This document shows, in pieces, positions 1 through 8,879 of a stretch of 13,372 bases of DNA. Origin of the DNA: Hydnum rufescens UP504 (taxonomy: Eukaryota > Basidiomycota > Agaricomycetes > Cantharellales > Hydnaceae); NCBI GenBank assembly GCA_014904985.1, contig MU128958.1:244761-258132 (forward strand), written 5' to 3'. Position 1 is the first letter of the stretch; each line of letters begins with the position of its first letter. The translations under genes were made by a program, and so were the position numbers. The notes under the pieces are model-generated. The model saw only the letters and a list, made by a program, of their open reading frames with translations. It ran no database searches and had not been told where the DNA came from.

Positions 1-13
1 CCCAGTCTCAAAA

Positions 14-1932
14 ATGCTCAATGCCCAAACAGTGTCATTTGATGATTCCCTTGATGATTGCGATGAGGATGATGATCATAGTGATGAAGACGGCGAGGAT
101 GGAGATGATACTGCAGACATACAACGTCGAAGGCGCAAATTCCAGAATGACAAAATCGACGAAGTTGTAGAAATGTTCCAGCAGTTTGAAGAGATGAAAG
201 TTAAACCATGTGCCCAGCACCTGGGTTGTACCATCACATGCTTGATGAGAATTGGGAAATGGTCACTGAATACAAGTGAGCGCCGACAGCGCAGGAATCC
301 TTGGAATGCATACCTCAACCTTCTCAAAGGTTTGTGATCTTGATGTCACAATTTCCCTTTGTTTCTCATTCTGATCTCTGGAACATAGAGAAAGATGAGT
401 TTGTGTCGAAGTCAGAAGCACACAACTCATATGCAAAACTCAAAAATGATATGGGTGGCAGTGATACTGAAGCCTGGGCAGCAGAGATGGAGCGTTTGAC
501 ATCTGAACTTCGTGGGAGGAAGACTGCAGTAGGAAAGAAGAAAGGAGAATCAGGAGGGGATGTGGCGAAGCTCATGGAACAGACACAGCACCGGTGGAAT
601 GTGGATGGCAAAACTTTGCTGAACACCAGCATCCATACCTTCTACATGATGGTCTCCGATATGGCATCTTCATCAGCTGCTCATAGTCGGAATACCTCCT
701 CTATGAACTCACCCCAAATGGAATCGTGGTACAAGTCTCACTTTGACCCCACCCAGCACATTGGTGACGTCTACAAATACATTCTTGCTCAGCAACTACA
801 GTCGAAGGAGGTTGAGGCTTTGGAAGAAGGAGAGTCACACCAGTGGTGTATAATGGAAACACAAGACATGCACCATATGAAAGCTGCTTGTGCACAGAGA
901 ATGCACAAGCTCCTGGGCCCCTATATGCCGGCAAAGGTCAAAGTAACAAAGTGGATGGAGATACCAAAGTTGTTGAGGCTTAATCGACTTTGGTTGGAGG
1001 GGCTTCCTACTGTGGATGAATTCCCACTCTTAGGGAGTTGGATAGCCGATAAGTACCAAATGTCCCACTGGAACAAGATGTATGAGGCCTTTACTCATCC
1101 TGAAGATCATTGGATCTGCCTAGAAGAACTCCCAGAGTCTCCTCTCGACTCTGATGAGTCCATGTTGCCGGTCATGATTGATCACCGTGGGCGAGTCCAG
1201 CATACCATTGGGAGTGTAGATCATGCTAGAGCTTTGAACGACTGGTCTGGGGGTGCCACACTGGGGGGAGAAGGAATCAACAGTCCAGTTCTGGATGAAG
1301 TCCAGGAGGAGAATGTGGAGAGCACAATGGGGAAACGGAAGTATAGTGAATTGGGTAGAAGTTGGGACTCTACAGGAATTGGGCCTGGTCATGTGGCTGA
1401 GGATGCTGGGGAGCGTGACAGTGACATAGAGGAGGATGAGAGGCCAGTGAGAAGGAGAAGGAAGTTATGACTCCCAAGAAGATCCACATCTACAATTCCA
1501 GATGAACTCGACAAGTCGCCAACTCCTCTTTCTCCCAACTTGCTCATCCGTGCTCAGGCTAACCAGAGCCCTCCACCTTTTCTCACGACAACTTCTGCAT
1601 CAAGCCATGTGGGAGCCACAGTACCTTTGGTCAACAGCCAGGTCACACAACTACATAGGATGCCAACATATTTGACGAACTCAGGGGCCTCGACACCGTT
1701 GGATAATTTCCCTACATCTACATCTCCACCTATACAAGTTCTTAGGGATAGCTCAGCGTCATCATCTTCCACTCCCAACTCTGGTCCTGACATGATGAGC
1801 ACTCACCTGAATGGACCCTCGCAGGCCTCATTTTCACTGCCCAGTGCGCAGGTTCATCTCAGTGCTGCAGACTTTGATGCACTTCAAATGAGCTTTGCTA
1901 CTTGGGCAGGAAATGGTGCTGGGCTCTTGTAG
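14..1932 (+). CDS. Uncharacterised basidiomycete protein with acidic N-terminus and W-N-A-Y motif; possibly interrupted
   Basis: I do not recognise a named gene. From the ATG at 14 (context AAAAATGC) the protein has an acidic Asp/Glu stretch at residues 10-34, an RRRR run at 38-41 and the motif RRQRRNPWNAY at 90-100. Removing the intron 330-388 joins this to a second exon as NLLKEKDEFVSKSEAHNSY, then Lys/Glu-rich helix-like sequence and a basic end RPVRRRRKL. From memory, a W-N-A-[FY] segment followed by a Lys-rich helix occurs in large families of uncharacterised Agaricomycete proteins and is loosely HMG-like; this is an impression, not a search result. A TGA at 1468-1470 would end it at 465 residues. 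The same frame then stays open to 1932 with Ser/Thr/Pro-rich sequence, giving 619 residues if the TGA were sense or 596 if intron 1447-1515 is spliced. No in-frame stop lies between base 1 and the ATG, so the gene may begin outside the window. Nuclear location is inferred from the Arg runs. Confidence 0.6.
330..388 (+). other. Intron 1 of the 14-1932 gene
   Basis: GTTTGT donor at 330 and an ATAG acceptor ending at 388 give a 59 bp intron. The split codon G|AG becomes Glu, and the junction joins the upstream frame (which otherwise stops at 335-337) exactly to the 1.08 kb frame downstream. The length and the pyrimidine-rich middle suit a basidiomycete intron. Confidence 0.75.
1447..1515 (+). 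other. Candidate intron removing the in-frame TGA at 1468-1470
   Basis: GTGAGA at 1447 and ACAAG ending at 1515 bound 69 bp, a multiple of three. Splicing would remove the TGA and keep the frame, joining DERP to SPTPLSPN. There is no strong branch point or pyrimidine tract, and an alternative acceptor at 1501 would put the sequence out of frame. The rival reading is a CGA-to-TGA nonsense change in a continuous exon. Confidence 0.35.
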
Positions 1933-2290
1933 ATACGAGACTACTCATGTCCATATCATTCCATTCCTATCATAATACATTGCTCTTGTCACCATTAATA
2001 GTGTCTAAGTTTTCAACATGAATGTTAGGTTTCTAGTGAGGTTTAAGGATCTGCCGTTCAAGTGTGCAAGTTCCCCAAGTTGGGCCCAAGGTAGCCACAA
2101 ATGGGCCCAAGTTGGGCACAGTTGGGCCAAAGACTGTAAGCCACCAGGTATCAAAGACCCTGAGTTGGACCCAATTATGTTCCATATTGCTTGGGACCTA
2201 GTTAGGTATTAAAAATGCCTCATTTTTCAACCTAAGGTAGGTGTCATAACTGGCTGACTGAGGTGTCTTAAGCTTCCTTTGGGGTAGCTA
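1933..2290. other. Intergenic stretch with repeated GTTGGGCC words
   Basis: No credible gene. Between about 2070 and 2180 the word GTTGGGCC or GGGCCCAA recurs several times (for example at 2079, 2102, 2112 and 2122), and GTTGGACCC occurs at about 2164. A TGTCATAACTGG motif at 2242 resembles how many Ty3-type LTRs begin, but no partner LTR, primer-binding site or coding remnant was found, so a solo LTR remains a guess. The 5' part should contain the 3' UTR of the upstream gene. Confidence 0.35.
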
Positions 2291-2291
2291 G

Positions 2292-2906
2292 AGTGGAAAG
2301 ACGGAACTTGACGAGGGGGAGACCAGGCTCGATGAGGTGGGGAGTAAGCCCAACGAAAAGGAGACGGCACCCAGCAAGGAGAAGGCGCCTGGCGAGAAGG
2401 CACCCGGCGAGGAGAAGGCGCCCGATGAGGAGAAGGCGCCTGATGAGGAGAAGGCACCCGACGATGATGAGACCAAGCATGGCCATAGGGAGACAGAGAG
2501 CAGCAAGGAAGCGGCACACGATGAGGCAGAGACACATGATGAGAGGGAGATCATGTATGACGAGGAGACCGCGCACGATGAGGAGAAGGCGAACGATGAG
2601 GGGATGGCACCTGAGGAGACCAGGACAGACAAGGAGACAGGGACCGACAATGGGGAGATGGTGCACGAGGAGATGGTGCACGAGGAGATGGCGCACAAGG
2701 AGATGGCGCACGAGGAGATGGCGCATGAGGAGATGGCGCACGAGGAGATGGCGCACGAGGAGATGGTGCACGAGGAGATGGTGCACGAGGAGATGGCGCA
2801 CGAGGAGATGGCACACAAGGAGATGGTGCATGAGGAGATGGTGTGTGAGGCGGAGATGATGCACGAAGCGGAGATGGTGGAGTTGCATCATTCGCTGGAA
2901 TGGTAG
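2292..2906 (+). CDS. Alternative plus-strand open frame, Asp/Glu/Lys-rich (doubtful)
   Basis: Open from just after a TAG at 2289-2291 to a stop at 2904-2906. It reads acidic sequence (for example ELDEGETRLDEVGSKPNEK), then KAPDEE units, then EMAHE units. The first in-frame ATG is at 2553, so the first half would need an upstream exon that I cannot find. Composition suits a disordered acidic or histidine-rich protein, but the repeat itself forces the frame open. I prefer the antisense Pro/Ser reading. Confidence 0.2.
   Translation, partial: SGKTELDEGETRLDEVGSKPNEKETAPSKEKAPGEKAPGEEKAPDEEKAPDEEKAPDDDETKHGHRETESSKEAAHDEAETHDEREIMYDEETAHDEEKANDEGMAPEETRTDKETGTDNGEMVHEEMVHEEMAHKEMAHEEMAHEEMAHEEMAHEEMVHEEMVHEEMAHEEMAHKEMVHEEMVCEAEMMHEAEMVELHHSLEW
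2382..2472. repeat. 18-bp tandem repeat, imperfect
   Basis: Four to five near-identical 15-18 bp units of the form GCGCCYGATGAGGAGAAG lie in tandem. On plus they read KAPDEE; on minus they read Pro/Ser/Arg-rich. They lie just before the 15-bp minisatellite and share its GAGGAGA core, so both probably arose by expansion of one low-complexity coding segment. Confidence 0.7.
2655..2849. repeat. 15-bp minisatellite, 13 units
   Basis: Thirteen consecutive 15-bp units GAGATGGYGCACGAG cover 195 bp, followed by two 18-bp variants to about 2880. The period is a multiple of three and the unit has no stop in any of six frames: plus EMAHE, RWRTR and DGARG; minus PRAPS, LLVRH and SSCAI. Open frames here are therefore not evidence of coding. 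The minus PRAPS reading continues a Pro/Ser-rich segment of the minus-strand pseudogene; the plus EMAHE reading sits in an Asp/Glu-rich frame. Confidence 0.85.
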
Positions 2907-2960
2907 GAGAATACTCAGGAGAAGCAGGGGAGGAAGTTGGAGAGCACAGCTGAGCAGGAT

Positions 2961-5026
2961 TCAGCACAGAAGCAGGGCAGGAGAAGAGGGTGCAGGTGCA
3001 GAAGTGGGGGGATGTTCATCCTGAAATAGACACATATGCTCTTCTGCTTGCTGTTTCAGTCTTTCTGCTTCTAGTCTTTTAGCCTCCTCCTGCACTCTCA
3101 TCCACGAGTCCGCTTCTTCAGTCTCCTTGGCACGTCGCTTCTCCTTGGCAAGTTTTCTCACCCGTTTTCTTTGCGCGTTTGAGGTGCATCAGAGGATCTC
3201 CACAACATCATAATCGCAGTCTCGAAGTCAGTTTGGGGGGGCATCCCATTGTGTCATTTCCCCTCTTCTTCCCACAAGCACCTTGAAGAACCTCAATAAT
3301 TCGAGACTTTGCAGCACCATCTCCACTTTTGGCAGCGAGTATGAGGGCCTTTGCTTCAGCCTCCTGTTTTGCATCCAAGTGAGGAGTAGGATTGAGATCA
3401 TATTCACCCTCGTTCTCCCAATACTCGTCGTCCTCATCATAGGGGTTCCCATGATGTCATCGTAGATATTGAAACCATGATCATCCATGTTATCGACCAC
3501 TGCCTTCGATGAAGAAGCCGTTGGACCCTCATCCTCATTGACATAGATTTTTATCGACTCCCCGAATTTGTACTTGTAATAGAACTTTGGCACCTTGTAT
3601 GCCTGGCCAGCAGGCCATGGGCCATGACCAAGGAAGTCCCGTAAAGCAACCACATCAGTCTTGCAAATTTCACCAGGAGTTAAAACGCGCCATGCAGCTT
3701 CACAGAGAGGACAATCATTGCGATCAGATTCACCAGGATATCCCAAATGCGGCCTGATGAACCAATTGTTCAGGTGCTGCACATGAGCCAGTGGAACCTC
3801 AATGTGTATGATATGCTCAGCGACATTGATATTCTGGTCCTCCCACTTCTTCATTGCAGCAAAATATTCACCAGCTGCGGCTGTGGCTGCCTCAGGAGAG
3901 TTGGGACAATGATCAGGCACAATATCACGATGGTTGCAATGCGGATACTCCATGACACCAAAGACTGGTGTACCCATTCGCACAAGATCATCCACTGCTT
4001 GACAATCCACAGGAGTAAGAGGTAAGCGATATACAGCCCCTACTCATCAATCCTCTAACCCAAAGACAGGGAGGTCCAGGTTATAGGTGTGGGCAATGTG
4101 GTCGATGGTAATATGCATCATGTATTCAGCATACCCTCAGCAGTCGTAAGCAAACCTTGTGAGTACGTTCAAGTGAACATCCCCATTCGCCCAAATGGAG
4201 TCGGGTATGAATTCAAGTGAAGTAGAGCAACCAAGACTAGCTGGTTTCATAGGGGGAAGGGGGATATCTTGCAGTTTAAAATACCTCACAACAGAAGACC
4301 AGTGTTCAAGAGCACAACGACATGATGAGAAAAATTTGGTGTATAATGATTGATAGTAAGGCAAAATCATCTTGACTCCATTGTTCTGCACATTCATCAC
4401 AGGGGTATAGGAAGGTGGGTCAGACTCAGTATGGGTTATTAATGCACGATAGGGAGCGTTTGCATCCAATAATGTTGGCCTGAGAGTATAATCACTTGAA
4501 TCCAGGACCCCTGCTTGACGAACAGGGGGGTTGGGTGTCGAGGAGATGCCAAAATATTGGAAGTGCCTTTGGCTACTTGTAAACACCAATGACCACTCCT
4601 TCTGAAAGTAACAGCATGCTGATGCTGCATCCACCAAATGATTCATATTCAGCTAACAAATTTAAAAAAAAAACTGGGGAATCAACGGTATGACTTACGT
4701 TCCAACAGCAACTGTCTGCTTCTTGAATATGTTTTGAGCTTCTCCTGATTGTCGAACAGATCACTCCAAGCGGTTTCGACCGGCGCCGCCTCAGCATCTC
4801 CGTCTTTGGACCAGGTCATAGGGCTTGATCCAGAATATTCTTGATTAGAGGTGCAACTTTGCCCACTCTGGAGAGCGAGGTCAGAAGCAGGCTCAGAATC
4901 TGGAACCCCGTCCTGAGAGTGCTGACATGGAACTATGTCAGGCCCAGACAGCTGACTGAGCTCGCTGCGATTTGCCGCGAGGGTAGAAGGCTGTGCATGG
5001 GCACCTGAGATCGACGTAGGTTCCAT
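2961..5026 (-). pseudogene. Decayed uncharacterised fungal gene, main body
   Basis: The start is chosen at the ATG 5026-5024 because its context ACCACCATGG is ideal. Exon 1 (5026-4699) is Ser/Gln-rich (MEPTSISGAHAQPSTLAANR) and ends SRSRQLLLE. After an intron, exon 2 reads ACCYFQKEWSLVFTSSQRHF through FIPDSIWANGDVHLNVLTRF. In-frame TGA codons follow at 4139-4137 and at 4049-4044 (two adjacent), inside sequence that otherwise reads on smoothly (EYMMHITIDHIAHTYNLDL; VGAVYRLPLTPVDCQAVDDL). Then come GTPVFGVMEYPHCNHRDIVP and a Cys-rich NDCPLCEAAW. The frame changes at about 3442-3445, 3235-3241 and 3165-3172, each at a homopolymer. The last part is a Lys/Glu coiled segment (KLAKEKRRAKETEE; AKRLEAERLKQQAEEH). 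I recognise no family. The paired His/Cys residues could bind metal (inference). Three stops and several shifts make it a broken gene unless they are assembly errors. Confidence 0.6.
4625..4698 (-). other. Intron of the minus-strand pseudogene
   Basis: On the minus strand a perfect GTAAGT donor lies at 4698 and a GCAG acceptor ends at 4625, giving 74 bp with a T11 tract inside. Exon 1 leaves one base after the Glu codon, and the join gives LLLEPSACCYFQKEW in the long downstream frame. The nearer TTAG acceptor (ending 4653) gives the wrong phase, so the downstream one is preferred. Confidence 0.6.
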
Positions 5027-5102
5027 GGTGGTAGTGAGGTATTTTGCTTCTGGCCAAACTCTCTTCCAGGTCAACCATTGCATCCATGTCAATTTGGATT
5101 GA

Positions 5103-5991
5103 AGTGTCAACCCTTTCGAGGCATTTTGTACCACACATGTTAATTCTCAACCTACACTCACCCCATCAGGGTCTTCTTCTGAGTGTCCCCGGCCTCTGTC
5201 GGCTGCAATTCAACCAAACATCTACTCAGAGCATCACCTCGAATGATACTGCATCCCATTCAGCAACAGTTATCTTTATGTCTCTCGATGCCCCCCCGGT
5301 GACAGATTGTAGTGAGTCGGGGTCTCAGCCAAGCATCAATGTTACAATGCTTAGTGCAGGGGACGCATTTCGGCCTCTAAGCACAAGTTCTACCTGCATT
5401 AGAGCATGGGGACATCTGTCTCTTGATCTTATATGGTCGAGACAATTGCCGAAGAAGTCCCTGAACCTCACTCATCACTATATTTCTCGGGCAGTAGCCT
5501 CTCTGGTATCGCATCCACTGTCCCTTCTGCACACTTCGAGTTCTCACAAGCTCATGAACCACAAGTGCACATTGCTGACTGGGAGGAGGATGCTGGTGGG
5601 GAGGTCATGCACAGGTATTATGCTCTTTGGAAAGAGGCATTGGATATTGTTCAACAAAGCAAGCAGGGGTGGATACCAACTTCTTGTAGGTGCTCATGAA
5701 CATATTTGAGCATACATGATTCTTAAATCTGCCCTGTAGCATTCAAGCCTCCACAGGACCCTGTAGCCATCCAGGCTTTCTATGACTACTCAGTATGAAC
5801 ATATACCCAACTGCCTCTTGAACTCTTCATTTGATGTCCAGGACCTCTCACCCGTCCCCTATGGGAATCGGATGCCAAAGAAACACACCCCAACCCGGTT
5901 GCCCCACCATTCGGAGACCATGGAACAAGCATTCGCCTGTATTTCCCCTCCATACTTGCAGTTATCCCCTGACTTCGCCTTTTGTCATTGA
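5103..5991 (+). CDS. Uncharacterised plus-strand gene with two clear introns and a 5' part of shifting frame
   Basis: No family recognised. The 3' part is convincing: exon 5433-5685 (possible ATG at 5433; contains ETIAEEVPEPHSSLYFSG, IADWEEDAGGEVMHRYYALW and KEALDIVQQSKQGW), intron 5686-5739, exon 5740-5792 (FKPPQDPVAIQAFYDYS), intron 5793-5841 and exon 5842-5991 (DLSPVPYGNRMPKKHTPTR, ending SPDFAFCH and stop). These join in phase to 151 residues. Upstream, coding-like Ser/Thr/Pro sequence lies in one frame at 5103-5243 (NSQPTLTPSGSSSECPRP) and in another at about 5220-5380 (TASHSATVIFMSLDAPPVTD). Either further introns (GTGAGT at 5312 is a good donor) or indels connect them. Its 5' end abuts the start of the minus-strand gene, so the two are divergent and may share a promoter region or overlap. 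Possibly decayed in the 5' half. Confidence 0.5.
5686..5739 (+). other. Intron of the 5103-5991 gene
   Basis: GTAGGT donor and CTGTAG acceptor, 54 bp. The split codon T|CA gives Ser. Splicing avoids the stop at 5697-5699 and continues into FKPPQDPVAIQAFYDYS. Confidence 0.65.
5793..5841 (+). other. Intron of the 5103-5991 gene
   Basis: GTATGA donor directly after the codon TCA and a GTCCAG acceptor, 49 bp, with a CTTGAAC branch-like motif. It removes the TGA at 5796-5798 and joins FYDYS to DLSPVPYGNR in phase 0. Confidence 0.65.
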
Positions 5992-6297
5992 TCGATCATT
6001 CTCCAGTTTTGTGGCTTCATCTGCTGTTCTGTGCTAGGGTCTGACCATAGGTCCAAGGCAACAGCGAACCCAAGACATTAACAGTTCACAAGCAAGTCAG
6101 TGGAAAATGGTGAAGTGTTCACCTGTTGTTTTTTGCACTCTACTATGATTTTGGAAGTCACAAGTCCAGTATATAGCAACTGATTCTGATTTTGTTCTTG
6201 TTATCTTTTTTTTTTAATAAAAAAGGAACTTGAATATTCAGTAATGTGTGTCTTGAAGTGAGGGTCTTGACCCGTAATTCTGCCTCTTTCTTTACAG
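5992..6297. other. Stretch without a supported gene; possible intron at 6241-6297
   Basis: AT-rich toward the end, with a T/A run near 6210-6225. GTAATG at 6241, CTTGACC as a possible branch point, and TTTCTTTACAG ending at 6297 together look like a 57 bp intron, but the sequence just upstream is not clearly coding in the needed phase. Confidence 0.35.
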
Positions 6298-6458
6298 TCA
6301 GCAGAGAGTCAGAGACAGGGGTTCTGGTTCCTATGTGGGTGGACTTGGATTCTGCTATGGCTTTCACTTCTTTTTCTTCAGTGGAATTTGAGCAGGATGG
6401 ATGTATTGGATTCCAAAATTGTCTGCATAGCATGTATGGCATGTACATTACTTCATGA
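6298..6458 (+). CDS. Isolated exon-like segment, unknown protein
   Basis: It follows a strong 3' splice site (TTTCTTTACAG). Reading in the phase with two bases completing the first codon gives SRESETGVLVPMWVDLDSA, then MAFTSFSSVEFEQDGCIGFQ and a stop at 6456-6458. Composition looks coding, unlike the other two frames. It could be a last exon of the gene ending at 5991 in a different splice form, or a leftover of another gene. No partner exon was proven. Confidence 0.3.
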
Positions 6459-7747
6459 ACCTAGTTCAGTCTGGTTTCCATTTTGGATTGGTTCAGATTC
6501 AAAATTCTTTCGCGGCTTGACTTTGCCCTTGGCATCTACACTCTACCGTACTCTCCTTGAAGTCTGAGAATCTACCACGAGCCCAGGCTCAGTGCGAAAT
6601 TCACTGCTTCGCATTGCTCCTTGTTTCTTGTGATGGTTGAGTTATCCAATCGTGCGCTGTTTTCCACTCTCGTGGTTGTCTCACAAACCATCCCAGCGGC
6701 AAATCGCCGCTTCCAACCACGAAACACACCGGAACCCATCCCACAAAAACGCCGAGAGGTGGCGACACCCACCTGAGTGGCCGAGCGAACCACACACCCG
6801 CCGCCGGGTGTGTTTTTTATATAAATTAATCCATTTCCCAACCGTGCGCAAAGGCCCAGCCTTGGCTGCTCTTTTTGCCTGTAGCGTGCGTTTTTTACGT
6901 AATTTTATTTCCTATCTAGGCCAGGATATCCCCCCCCACAACTGAAGCTCCTCGTCGCGCTTTCAACGCGAATCAAGAAGGCCCACGACGAATAAATGAA
7001 CTGACGGCGGGCACCGATGCCACCAAGACGAAAGAGAGCCCACACCCGGCTGTGGCAGGTGGGTGGGTTGGGCAATATTTAGGCTATGTATTTTTTTTTT
7101 GGTCGCTTAGATTTACCAAGATAAAAGAGGGCAGCAGTTGCTGCTGCTTTTTTTTCGGCTGCGTAGTCGCTCTTTTTACTATAATAATTGTTTCTTTATG
7201 TTTCTTCGTTTCTTCGCATGGTTCAAGCTTGGGTCCAACCTTCAGCTTGCTACATATCAACGACACTTGACTGTGCACGGGTGGTGCGCCACGGCAACAA
7301 CAAACCCTGCCGGTGGGTGGTCGCCCCAATCCTCATTCAGGCACGACAGTAGAGCACGATTGATGGATTAGCCTGCTACCACACCTGCTGCAGGAGTTGG
7401 GATGTAGGTGGGATCACATAATTCAGTGGTATGTATTCTTTTTTTGTTATTATTTATTAATGAAGCCCCAGCCAAATGAAACGTATCAATCCCTCATCTA
7501 TGCGTCCACTTCCTGTCTTATCCCTGCAACGAAACCCTGGCTGCGTATCGCGGCCACAAACCTTGAACAACATGCCGCATAACGATAAAACCTTACGACG
7601 TAAGAATAAGGACGAAACCCCGCATCGACCGCTCGAACGGATAAACCACGATACGAAAACCACGAACGCCCGTACGAACGAAAACCGTGAACACCCCCTC
7701 GACGGTCGCCCAAATGGAGCCCAGGCCCCCGGCTGTGGGCATACGAG

Positions 7748-7776
7748 CCACACACCCGCTGCAGCACGGTGTGTGG
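7748..7776. repeat. GC hairpin, left arm, innermost module
   Basis: CCACACACC pairs with GGTGTGTGG around a GCTGCAGC core. It is the counterpart of 11693-11720. Confidence 0.8.
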
Positions 7777-7904
7777 TGGATTTAGGTATTTTCTTTGACT
7801 AATGTGTTACTATTAACCTGGCCCACCACCTACAAACCCGAGACCCCATGAACCCCCCCTGGGTGGGGCAGACCCCGTGGGGATAATATGTATATATTAA
7901 TAAT

Positions 7905-7926
7905 ATAATAATAATAATAATAATAA
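7905..7926. repeat. (ATA)n microsatellite at inner end of left arm
   Basis: About seven ATA units with A/T-rich flanks, preceded by GGGGATAATATGTATATATTAA. It is the mirror of the (TTA)11 tract at 11538-11570. Confidence 0.85.
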
Positions 7927-7930
7927 ATAA

Positions 7931-8750
7931 CTAAACCAATTATATAATCTAGCACGCATGAATTGGGCCAAAAACTGAATTGGAAGCCATGCCTGTTTTC
8001 GCGCGTACTGTCTGAGGGACCGATGTTTATATCCTCTGGCCTCCGGAACAATATTGTTTACCCGGTTAAAGATTTTTCGTCCTCCCCCGATGTCTGGGAC
8101 GTTCTGTTTTCCGTCACTCCATGAAACGCATGGAGAATCGCAAAGCGGTCGAATGGGTGGCCAACTCTTACATTATGCGAGGGAGGATAGGGCTTATCTG
8201 TGATAAGTACTTGAAGCACCGCACCGTTCAAACCGTCATGTAGGTGCACTGGAGTCATGATTCGCCGTAACACTCTCTGGTTCCATCCTACTGCTTGGAG
8301 CAATGATTTACGATCAAGGTGCATGCCCACGCCATATAATTCCGTTGTCCGATCCTACTCTATGCTAATTATGCTCTACTCTGCGCTTGTTTCGCTGCAA
8401 TATGCTACATACACCATAGAATCCAGTCTTGAAGTATCAGAAGAATGTGTAAGGGTTCTTAACACAGTGAGTAATTGATCTGGTAGTACCAAGGCTTCAA
8501 GGAGGGCAAAGGGAATGGCAAGTCTTCAGACAGACGCCAGGTACAGAAGGGGCCATATTTGACTCGCCTTTTTGGATATTGAGGTGGAGGAAGGCTCTAT
8601 TCTTGTCACTCGACTCTAGAAAAGGTTAGCTCTTGGTTTTTCCGCATTCGTCGCCCTCTCTTCTTTGGCAGCCACGACTGCAGCCAACATTTAGTGGAAA
8701 GCAGAGGCATGAATCAAACGAATGTCATGTTGATGAGCCATTTTACAATT
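7931..8750. other. Core, left part: no supported gene
   Basis: Non-repetitive. The best open frame is on minus at 8330-8058 (90 residues, mixed composition, MGMHLDRKSLLQAV start), with no homology I recognise, no intron evidence and no context. An AT-rich segment lies at 7930-7960 next to the arm. Confidence 0.4.
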
Positions 8751-8752
8751 TA

Positions 8753-8840
8753 GAAAATAAGTCCAAGAGCGGTCAATAAGCATAGATAGGAGATATGAGC
8801 CTAATTGCCAAGGGGATATGGGCCACTTCTACAACATCAA
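8753..8840 (+). repeat. Direct repeat, copy 1 (inside core)
   Basis: ATAAGTCCAAGAGCGGTCAA, then AGCCTAATTGCCAAGGGGAT and ATGGGCCACTTCTACAACATC. It matches 13209-13281 in the same order and orientation with small gaps. Confidence 0.7.
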
Positions 8841-8879
8841 AGGATGTCATTCTCCGTCAGTGCGACAGAAAAAATTAAA

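Larger units (their letters stand above)
2227..2967 (-). pseudogene. Pro/Ser/Arg-rich C-terminal tail of the minus-strand pseudogene
   Basis: Minus-strand frame from about 2967 down to a stop at 2227-2229, broken once by TGA at 2551-2553 (a possible CGA-to-TGA change). It begins VLNPAQLCSPTSSPASPEY, passes through SPRAP repeats encoded by the minisatellite, and continues as VPSPHQAPSPHRAPSP. It would join the upstream part, which ends SAPAPSSPALLLC and stop, if one C were missing from the run at 2975-2977: both sides are Pro/Ser-rich and the change removes the stop. That a Pro/Ser tail follows a Lys/Glu coiled region in the same direction is the main reason for preferring this strand. Confidence 0.4.
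6575..7930 (+). repeat. Left inverted arm
   Basis: From outside inward it holds a GCGAAATTCACTGCTTCGC hairpin at 6595-6613, the GC hairpin at 6790-6812, a hairpin counterpart at 6845-6880, a C8 tract at 6930-6937, a GC hairpin at 7038-7072, an AGCAG/CTGCT hairpin at 7123-7155, a degenerate GC hairpin at 7376-7409, a GC hairpin at 7748-7776 and an (ATA)n tract at 7905-7926. Its hairpins are more degenerate than those of the right arm, so this arm looks older or less homogenised. Short open frames in it mirror those of the right arm and are not credible genes. Confidence 0.65.

Noticed and set aside
2655..2849. CRISPR-like short repeats
   Set aside because: Units of 15 bp follow head to tail without spacers; this is a minisatellite.
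4037..4160. An intron removing the TGA codons at 4137-4139 and 4044-4049
   Set aside because: The sequence between them reads as good coding sequence (HITIDHIAHTYNLDLPVFG) in the same frame, and no donor lies in a position that removes all three stops without deleting it.
7457..7802. Overlapping open frames on both strands in the left arm
   Set aside because: They follow the palindromic arm sequence, and the mirrored arm gives similar chance frames; no start, intron or codon support.
7830..7930. tRNA-derived SINE with internal promoter ending in (TAA)n
   Set aside because: The trinucleotide tail fits, but I could not find a good A box or B box pair upstream; kept only as part of the alternative explanation for the arms.
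8058..8330. 90-residue minus-strand gene in the core
   Set aside because: Composition is not impossible, but there is no family, context or splice support; listed only as the best frame in an otherwise empty stretch.
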